A stretch of DNA of 64,000 bases, taken from contig NZ_KB375281.1 of assembly GCF_000336555.1 (NCBI RefSeq), positions 569,815 to 633,814 of the forward strand. The letters run 5' to 3'. The position numbers and the translations under genes were made by a program. The first letter of the stretch is position 1. Each line of letters starts with the position of its first letter. Of this stretch, positions 61,109-64,000 are shown piece by piece. The notes under the pieces were generated by a model. It had not been told where the DNA came from. It saw nothing but the letters and a program-made list of their open reading frames with translations, and did not search any database. This stretch comes from Afipia clevelandensis ATCC 49720 (GTDB lineage: Bacteria; Pseudomonadota; Alphaproteobacteria; Rhizobiales; Xanthobacteraceae).

Positions 61109-61531
61109 ATGTCAGTTCAGATGGTTCTGCTGCCTGTCTTCATGCTGGTTTTGCTCTCCTTCATCCTGATGTTCAGGATGTTTTCGGTGCGCACCGGCGC
61201 GCTGAAAAGCCGGGAGGTGCGGATTTCCGAGATTGCCGTCGGCCAGAAGGCATGGCCCACCAAGGCAGCGCAGGTGAGCAACGCCTATTCCAACCAGTTT
61301 GAACTGCCGGTGCTGTTCTTCGTGTTGATCGCCATCGCGCTGCCGCTGCGTCAGGCCGATCTCCTCACGGTGCTGCTGTCATGGGTGTTCGTGGTCACGC
61401 GCTACATTCACGCCGGTGTCTATGCGACCTCGAATAACCTCAAGGCGCGCTTTTCGGCCTTCGCCGCCGGGGCGCTTGTGCTTCTGGTGATGTGGGTCTA
61501 TTTCGCGCTGAAGATTTTGCTCGCGATCTGA
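61109..61531 (+). CDS. MAPEG-family membrane protein
   Basis: The 140-residue protein has four hydrophobic segments and the MAPEG signature KAAQVSNAYSNQFELPVLFFVL near residues 53-74, with RYIHAGVYATSNNLKARF. The superfamily includes glutathione-dependent transferases and peroxidases in membranes; bacterial members are mostly unassigned. ATG 61109 follows CCGGGGGA; the earlier in-frame start 61049 would extend into the divergent gap. Confidence 0.87.
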   Translation: MSVQMVLLPVFMLVLLSFILMFRMFSVRTGALKSREVRISEIAVGQKAWPTKAAQVSNAYSNQFELPVLFFVLIAIALPLRQADLLTVLLSWVFVVTRYIHAGVYATSNNLKARFSAFAAGALVLLVMWVYFALKILLAI

Positions 61532-61556
61532 CGATTGCCGATTCTGAAAGACGACC

Positions 61557-62858
61557 ATGACGCCTGCCGCGCGGCTGTCCGCAGCCATCGAGATTCTGGG
61601 AGCGATCGACGCGCAGCGCATTCCTGCGCCGAATGCGCTCAAGGAGTGGGGCACCGCGCACCGCTTCGCCGGTTCCGGTGATCGCGCGGCCATCGCGGGG
61701 CTCGTGTTCGACGTGCTGCGCCGCCGGGCCTCGTCCGCATGGCTGATGGATGCAGATACGCCGCGTGCGCGGCTGCTCGGCATGCTCAGGCTGGAGCGCG
61801 GTCTGGATGCCGATGCCGTCGCGGCCCTGTGCGATGGAGGACGCTTTGCGCCGGATCCGCTGACGGACAATGAGCGCGCGGCGCTGACCTCGCGCAGCAC
61901 GAAGGACGCACCAGCGCACATCGCCGGCGATTACCCGGAATGGCTCGACCCGCAGTTCGCCACTGTGTTCGGTGACGAGCGAGTGGACGAGGCGATCGCC
62001 ATGGCCAGCCGCGCGCCGCTTGATCTGAGGGTCAATACGCTCAAGGCGAACCGTGAGAAGGTGCTGGCGTCGATGAAGCATCTCGGCGCGCGCCCAACGC
62101 CTTGGTCGCCGTGGGGATTGCGGATTGATCTTGGCGCCGATGCGCGCAATCCCGGCATCCACTCGGAAGAGGCCTTCATCAAGGGCGGGGTCGAGGTGCA
62201 GGACGAAGGCTCGCAACTCGCGGCACTCCTGAGCGGCGCGAAGCCGGGCGAGCAGGTGATCGACATGTGCGCGGGCGCAGGCGGCAAGACGCTGGCGCTC
62301 GCCGCGATGATGCAGGGCAAGGGCCGTCTGATTGCCACCGACCATGACAAGCGCCAACTTGCGCCGATCCATGAGCGCCTCTCGCGCGCGGGCATTCACA
62401 ATGCGGACGTGCGCACGCCGCGCGGGCCGGACGATACGCTGAGTGACATCAAGGCATCCGCCGATCTTGTGGTGATCGACGCGCCTTGCACCGGCACCGG
62501 AACATGGCGGCGCAACCCGGATGCGAAATGGCGGATGCGCCCCGGCGCGCTCGAGGTTCGCATCAAGGATCAGGCGGAAGTGCTGGACCGCGCGGCGGGA
62601 TTGGTGAAACCCGGCGGGCGCATCGCCTACATCACCTGTTCCGTCCTGCCGCAGGAGAACAATGCGCAGGTGAAGGCGTTCACGGCGCGGCATCCCGACT
62701 ACGAGGTGCTCCCGACGGAACGGGTGATGTCGCCCCTCTGGGACAAGGCCGATGACTTCGCCGCCGCCACCATCCAGTCGGTCGAGGGGCTGTTGATGAC
62801 CCCGCGCCGGACCGGGACAGACGGGTTCTTTGTGTCGGTGTTGAAAAAGGCGGGATAG
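61557..62858 (+). CDS. RsmB/NOP-family rRNA cytosine-C5 methyltransferase
   Basis: The 433-residue protein has a NusB-like N-terminal region and a C-terminal Rossmann methyltransferase. SAM motif VIDMCAGAGGKTLALAAMMQGKG is near residues 235-257; motif IV DAPCTGTGTWRRNPD near 308 and motif VI ITCSVLPQENN near 359 hold the two catalytic cysteines. It methylates cytosine-5 in ribosomal RNA, but the exact site (RsmB, RsmF or other) cannot be told. It is 25 bases downstream of the MAPEG gene. Confidence 0.9.
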   Translation: MTPAARLSAAIEILGAIDAQRIPAPNALKEWGTAHRFAGSGDRAAIAGLVFDVLRRRASSAWLMDADTPRARLLGMLRLERGLDADAVAALCDGGRFAPDPLTDNERAALTSRSTKDAPAHIAGDYPEWLDPQFATVFGDERVDEAIAMASRAPLDLRVNTLKANREKVLASMKHLGARPTPWSPWGLRIDLGADARNPGIHSEEAFIKGGVEVQDEGSQLAALLSGAKPGEQVIDMCAGAGGKTLALAAMMQGKGRLIATDHDKRQLAPIHERLSRAGIHNADVRTPRGPDDTLSDIKASADLVVIDAPCTGTGTWRRNPDAKWRMRPGALEVRIKDQAEVLDRAAGLVKPGGRIAYITCSVLPQENNAQVKAFTARHPDYEVLPTERVMSPLWDKADDFAAATIQSVEGLLMTPRRTGTDGFFVSVLKKAG

Positions 62859-62865
62859 AAATCTC

Positions 62866-62992
62866 GGGTCGTCCCGGCGAAGGCCGGGACCCATAACCAC
62901 AGAACGTCGTGGGGCGCGAAACGATCGCTCCGGCATCTCTCTCAAATCGAGAGTTCAGGGAGTATGGGTCCCGGCCTTCGCCGGGACGACCC
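62866..62992. repeat. Inverted-repeat element (30-bp perfect IR with 67-bp spacer)
   Basis: The gap before guaA holds GGGTCGTCCCGGCGAAGGCC...CCATA at 62866-62895 and its exact reverse complement at 62963-62992, separated by 67 bases. Each arm itself folds as GTCCCGGC-GAAG-GCCGGGAC. This matches a repeat I associate with intergenic regions of Bradyrhizobium, Rhodopseudomonas and Nitrobacter chromosomes. No transposase is inside it. It lies between an rRNA methyltransferase gene and guaA, in a 230-base gap that otherwise holds only the guaA leader, and could act as a terminator. Confidence 0.88.
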
Positions 62993-63088
62993 TGGAGGAG
63001 ATCGCAAGGCACCAAAACCTGCCGATAAGCCCTGTTTTGCGCACGTTCCGGGGTTGCGACTCCGCCCCCCGTCGCGTATTTCCTGCCC

Positions 63089-64000
63089 ATGACAGCACAC
63101 AGCCAGACCGCCCCAGCGACGCCCGACCCGGCGGCCGCTCACGAAAAGATTCTGATCGTCGATTTCGGCTCGCAGGTGACCCAGCTCATCGCGCGCCGCG
63201 TCCGTGAAGACGGCGTTTACTCCGAGATCGTGCCGTTCCAGAAGGCCGAAGCGGCCTTCAAGGAGATGAAGCCGAAAGCCGTGATCCTCTCCGGCGGCCC
63301 GGCCTCCGTGCTCGATCAGGACGCGCCATCCGCGCCGATGTCCATCCTCACCGCCGGCATCCCGGTCCTCGGCATCTGCTACGGCGAGCAGACCATGGCG
63401 CAGCAACTCGGCGGCACCGTCGAGGCCGGTCATCACCGCGAGTTCGGACGGGCACTGATCGAGGTCACAGATGACTGCGCGCTGTTCGAGGGCGTCTGGA
63501 AAGTCGGCGAAAAGCATTACGTCTGGATGAGCCACGGCGACCGGGTGACAAAACTGCCGGACGGTTTTCGTGGCGTGGCCAAGGCGCCGGGCTCACCGAT
63601 CTCGGTGATCGCCGACGACAAGCGCAAGTTCTACGCGATGCAGTTCCACCCCGAAGTGGTGCATACGCCCGACGGCGCCAAGCTGATCAGGAATTTCGTG
63701 CGCAAGGTCGCCGGCCTCAAGGGCGACTGGACCATGCGCGCTTTCCGCGAGGAAGCCATCGAGAAAATCCGCGCGCAGGTCGGCAAGGGCCGGGTGATCT
63801 GCGGCCTCTCCGGCGGTGTCGATTCATCCGTGGCGGCGATCCTGATTCACGAAGCCATTGGCGATCAGCTCACCTGCGTGTTTGTCGATCATGGCATGCT
63901 GCGCAAGGACGAGGCCAAGACTGTCGTCGATCTGTTCCGGCATCACTATAACATTCCGCTGGTGCATGTTGATGCGTCGAAGACTTTCCTGGGCGAGCTT
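63089..64000 (+). CDS. guaA: GuaA, glutamine-hydrolysing GMP synthase (3' end beyond window)
   Basis: GuaA aminates XMP to GMP using glutamine and ATP. The visible 304 residues start at ATG 63089 and stay open to the window end (full length about 520). The class I glutamine amidotransferase domain has the Cys in [17 protein letters not shown] near residue 97 and His-x-Glu in [13 protein letters not shown] near 186. The ATP pyrophosphatase domain begins with the P-loop [14 protein letters not shown] near residue 240 and [12 protein letters not shown] follows. An extra 16-residue N-terminal lead precedes [11 protein letters not shown]. Together with guaB it forms the GTP branch of purine synthesis. 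Confidence 0.95.
   Translation, partial: MTAHSQTAPATPDPAAAHEKILIVDFGSQVTQLIARRVREDGVYSEIVPFQKAEAAFKEMKPKAVILSGGPASVLDQDAPSAPMSILTAGIPVLGICYGEQTMAQQLGGTVEAGHHREFGRALIEVTDDCALFEGVWKVGEKHYVWMSHGDRVTKLPDGFRGVAKAPGSPISVIADDKRKFYAMQFHPEVVHTPDGAKLIRNFVRKVAGLKGDWTMRAFREEAIEKIRAQVGKGRVICGLSGGVDSSVAAILIHEAIGDQLTCVFVDHGMLRKDEAKTVVDLFRHHYNIPLVHVDASKTFLGEL

Noticed and set aside
61440-62945. Open frame of about 500 codons on the minus strand
   Set aside because: It is opposite the RsmB/NOP methyltransferase and is low-complexity.
62866-62992. Insertion sequence or CRISPR repeat
   Set aside because: Only two arms in inverted order, no transposase and no spacer series, so it is treated as a REP/MITE-like repeat.

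Overview
The window is a high-GC chromosomal segment from an alphaproteobacterium, most probably of the Nitrobacteraceae/Bradyrhizobiaceae group (Bradyrhizobium, Rhodopseudomonas, Afipia/Oligotropha type). Pointers are the phn-pst-phoU-phoB order, a Bradyrhizobium-like pqqA peptide in a pqqABCDE operon, the cynABD/cynS block, the long CP-ATP-grasp/transglutaminase genes, and a 30-bp inverted repeat built on GTCCCGGCGAAGG that I associate with these genomes. The genus is inference. I see no rRNA, tRNA, CRISPR array, integrase, transposase or phage gene; apart from one repeat element this is core-like chromosome.

Layout. 1-6967: the end of a phosphonate operon (phnM, phnN), then two tandem Pho boxes and pstS-pstCAB-phoU-phoB, a phosphate-starvation regulon; phoR is absent. 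7217-11619: PQQ cofactor synthesis (the 26-residue pqqA, then pqqB-C-D-E and a translationally coupled S33 peptidase). 11646-13334: a PQQ-dependent sugar dehydrogenase and its cytochrome c on the opposite strand, so cofactor and likely user are side by side. 13557-17345: a four-gene tetronate (threonate) catabolic set, otnC divergent from ltnD-otnI-otnK. 17349-23092: cyanate uptake and hydrolysis (cynA-cynB-cynD-cynS) divergent from a PAS/sigma-54 activator; the 165-bp gap holds a near-perfect -24/-12 promoter and three inverted repeats, apparently a complete sigma-54 circuit.

23176-29943: a tightly spaced three-gene operon of two transglutaminase-fold proteins and a fused circularly permuted ATP-grasp/alpha-E protein, a predicted amide-ligase or peptide-tagging system with no known substrate. 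29953-31852: a DUF4189 protein, a very basic DUF6496 protein and a methyltransferase. 31968-33560: an MDR oxidoreductase divergent from an HxlR regulator. 33578-37932: a solitary ketoacyl synthase, a thiolase, an enoyl-CoA hydratase and a TetR regulator. 38046-44504: a valine/isobutyrate degradation operon (mmsA, acyl-CoA dehydrogenase, hydroxyisobutyryl-CoA hydrolase, mmsB, acyl-CoA synthetase). 44687-47318: a MaoC hydratase plus SDR pair resembling an MFE-2 module, and a flavoprotein.

47315-64000: mostly housekeeping genes: an ABC-F ATPase, a YaiI-family protein, a double-hotdog protein, an orphan form II CoxL-type molybdenum hydroxylase subunit, ppx/gppA, rlmE, an MFS exporter, guaB, a CurA-type reductase, a MAPEG protein, an RsmB/NOP-family methyltransferase and the 5' part of guaA. 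A 30-bp perfect inverted repeat element sits before guaA.
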